Positions 6,613 through 7,142 of a stretch of 7,142 bases of DNA are shown here, one piece after another. This DNA is from CAZMMV01 sp964567475. GTDB lineage: Bacteria > Bacillota > Clostridia > Tissierellales > Tissierellaceae. The notes under the pieces are model-generated. The model had not been told where the DNA came from. It did no database searches and saw only the letters and a list, made by a program, of their open reading frames with translations. The stretch is taken from the NCBI GenBank assembly GCA_964567475.1, contig CAZMMV010000080.1, positions 1 to 7,142 on the forward strand. The letters are read 5' to 3'. A program made the position numbers and the translations under genes. The number at the start of each line of letters is the position of its first letter. Within the stretch, counting starts at the first letter, position 1.

Positions 6613-7065
6613 ATGTTATATTTCTTATTTATAGTTATTAGAATAACACCTTGGTATAATCCAAGATACTTTATACCTATAACAGGTATGTTAATTGGAA
6701 ACTCAATGACAGGTATTTCACTTGGGGTATCTAGATTAATAAGCGGAATAAACTCTAATAAAAATCTCGTTGAATCTGCTCTAATGTTAGGAGCTAGTCC
6801 AAAGCTTGCAGTTAAGGAGATTGTAGATGATGCTTTTGATGCAGCAGTTTTACCAACAATTAATTCAATGCTTGGCATGGAAATAGTATTTTTACCTGGA
6901 ATGATGACAGGGCAAATTCTTGCTGGTTTATCTCCTATTAGTGCGATTAAATATCAAATAACCATAATGCTTGGAATTTTGGGGAGTGTTTCTTTAACTG
7001 TTGTTATATTTATTAACTTAGGTTATAAAACCTTTTTCAATAAGGATATTCAGTTAGAATTGTAA
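6613..7065 (+). pseudogene. fetB: 5'-truncated FetB/UPF0014-family ABC transporter permease
   Basis: The 150-residue frame matches the C-terminal part of FetB (YbbM, UPF0014), an inner-membrane ABC permease of about 250-260 aa linked in E. coli to iron export with the ATPase FetA. Recognisable family stretches are PWYNPRYFIPITGMLIGNSM (13-32), ESALMLGASPKLAVKEIVDDAF (from 54), AAVLPTINSMLGMEIVFLPGMMTGQILAG (from 77) and SAIKYQITIMLG (110-121). Hydrophobic segments lie near residues 1-10, 17-40, 90-106 and 115-138. The first ~100 residues of a normal FetB are absent. The frame is open back to 6586, and homology may start near Gly at 6598, but no start codon precedes 6613 in that frame. No fetA is adjacent in this window. 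The C-terminus ends naturally at TAA. It is most likely a non-functional remnant, though expression of a short protein cannot be excluded. Confidence 0.75.
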
Positions 7066-7093
7066 AAATCTATTATAGATTATCGATAGATTT
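7066..7093. repeat. Overlapping inverted repeats between the two truncated genes
   Basis: AAATCTAT (7066-7073) pairs with ATAGATTT (7086-7093). A competing hairpin, AATCTA (7067-7072) with TAGATT (7076-7081), shares the left arm. No convincing T-run follows on the plus strand (only TTTAAGAAAAA), so it is at best a weak terminator for the fetB remnant. It lies where the antiporter-like frame begins. Confidence 0.35.
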
Positions 7094-7142
7094 AAGAAAA
7101 ATAGCTTTAATAGTTATTCTTCTTAGGGCAGGATTAGGAATA
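7080..7142 (+). pseudogene. Na+/H+ antiporter (CPA1/NhaP-type) fragment lacking its N-terminus, runs off the window
   Basis: In the frame ending at 7142 the translation reads LSIDLRKIALIVILLRAGLG plus Ile. This closely resembles the second or third membrane segment of CPA1 cation:proton antiporters, where a (S/N)DLRKIAL stretch leads into LLRAGLGL roughly 50-60 residues from the start. The frame is open back only to a TAA at 7041-7043 and contains no ATG, GTG or TTG, so the normal N-terminus is missing. The first ~12 in-frame codons overlap the end of the fetB remnant. The gene continues beyond the window, so the state of the rest is unknown. Family assignment rests on about 20 residues. An unusual ATT/ATA start or a more distant frameshifted start is possible but less likely than truncation. 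Confidence 0.5.

Noticed and set aside
6596..6634. Tiny frame starting with the ATG directly after GAAGGAGG
   Set aside because: It is only 12 codons long, its start abuts the Shine-Dalgarno with no spacer and it resembles no known leader peptide.
6411..6878. Minus-strand open frame of 155 codons across the pstS promoter region and the fetB remnant
   Set aside because: It is antisense to the recognisable FetB protein sequence, overlaps the pstS start, covers the Pho box, has low-complexity content in the intergenic part and resembles no family.

Overview
The window comes from an AT-rich, low-GC Gram-positive bacterium, most likely an anaerobic clostridial (Clostridia/Tissierellia-type) Firmicute. 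The basis is the strong A+T bias, AGGAGG-type ribosome binding sites, a lipoprotein-type PstS, a PhoR with extracytoplasmic and PAS domains, and Bacillus/Clostridium-style TTNACA Pho-box repeats. The genus cannot be fixed from this sequence.

About 90% of the window (6427 down to 61, minus strand) is one compact phosphate-starvation operon, pstS-pstC-pstA-pstB-phoU-phoP-phoR. Genes overlap by 1, 4, 8 and 4 bases, or are separated by only 21 and 18 bases, and no internal terminator is visible. PstS captures phosphate outside the membrane. PstC and PstA form the channel and PstB supplies ATP hydrolysis. PhoU links transporter state to signalling. PhoR phosphorylates PhoP, which very likely activates this same operon through TTTACA/TTAACA repeats at 6474-6513, just upstream of pstS. 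A 19-bp perfect inverted repeat (13-62) closes the operon end.

The standout feature is PstS. Its sequence halves are in the reverse of the canonical order. The SREDGSGT phosphate loop and the usual C-terminal half come first, directly after the lipoprotein signal. The usual N-terminal half (AGSTS ... STGSSAG ... DIGMASR ... NWDD) comes last. The protein is therefore a circular permutation that still keeps all recognisable phosphate-binding motifs.

On the plus strand, divergent from pstS, lies what looks like decayed sequence. A promoter-like element with a 10-bp-arm palindrome over its -10 box (6548-6570) and a strong Shine-Dalgarno sequence (6588-6595) lead into the C-terminal ~145 residues of a FetB/UPF0014 ABC-transporter permease whose N-terminal portion is missing. 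Immediately after it, at the right edge, is an open frame that matches the interior of a CPA1-type Na+/H+ antiporter, also without its N-terminus. Two consecutive 5'-truncated genes suggest deletions in this flank.
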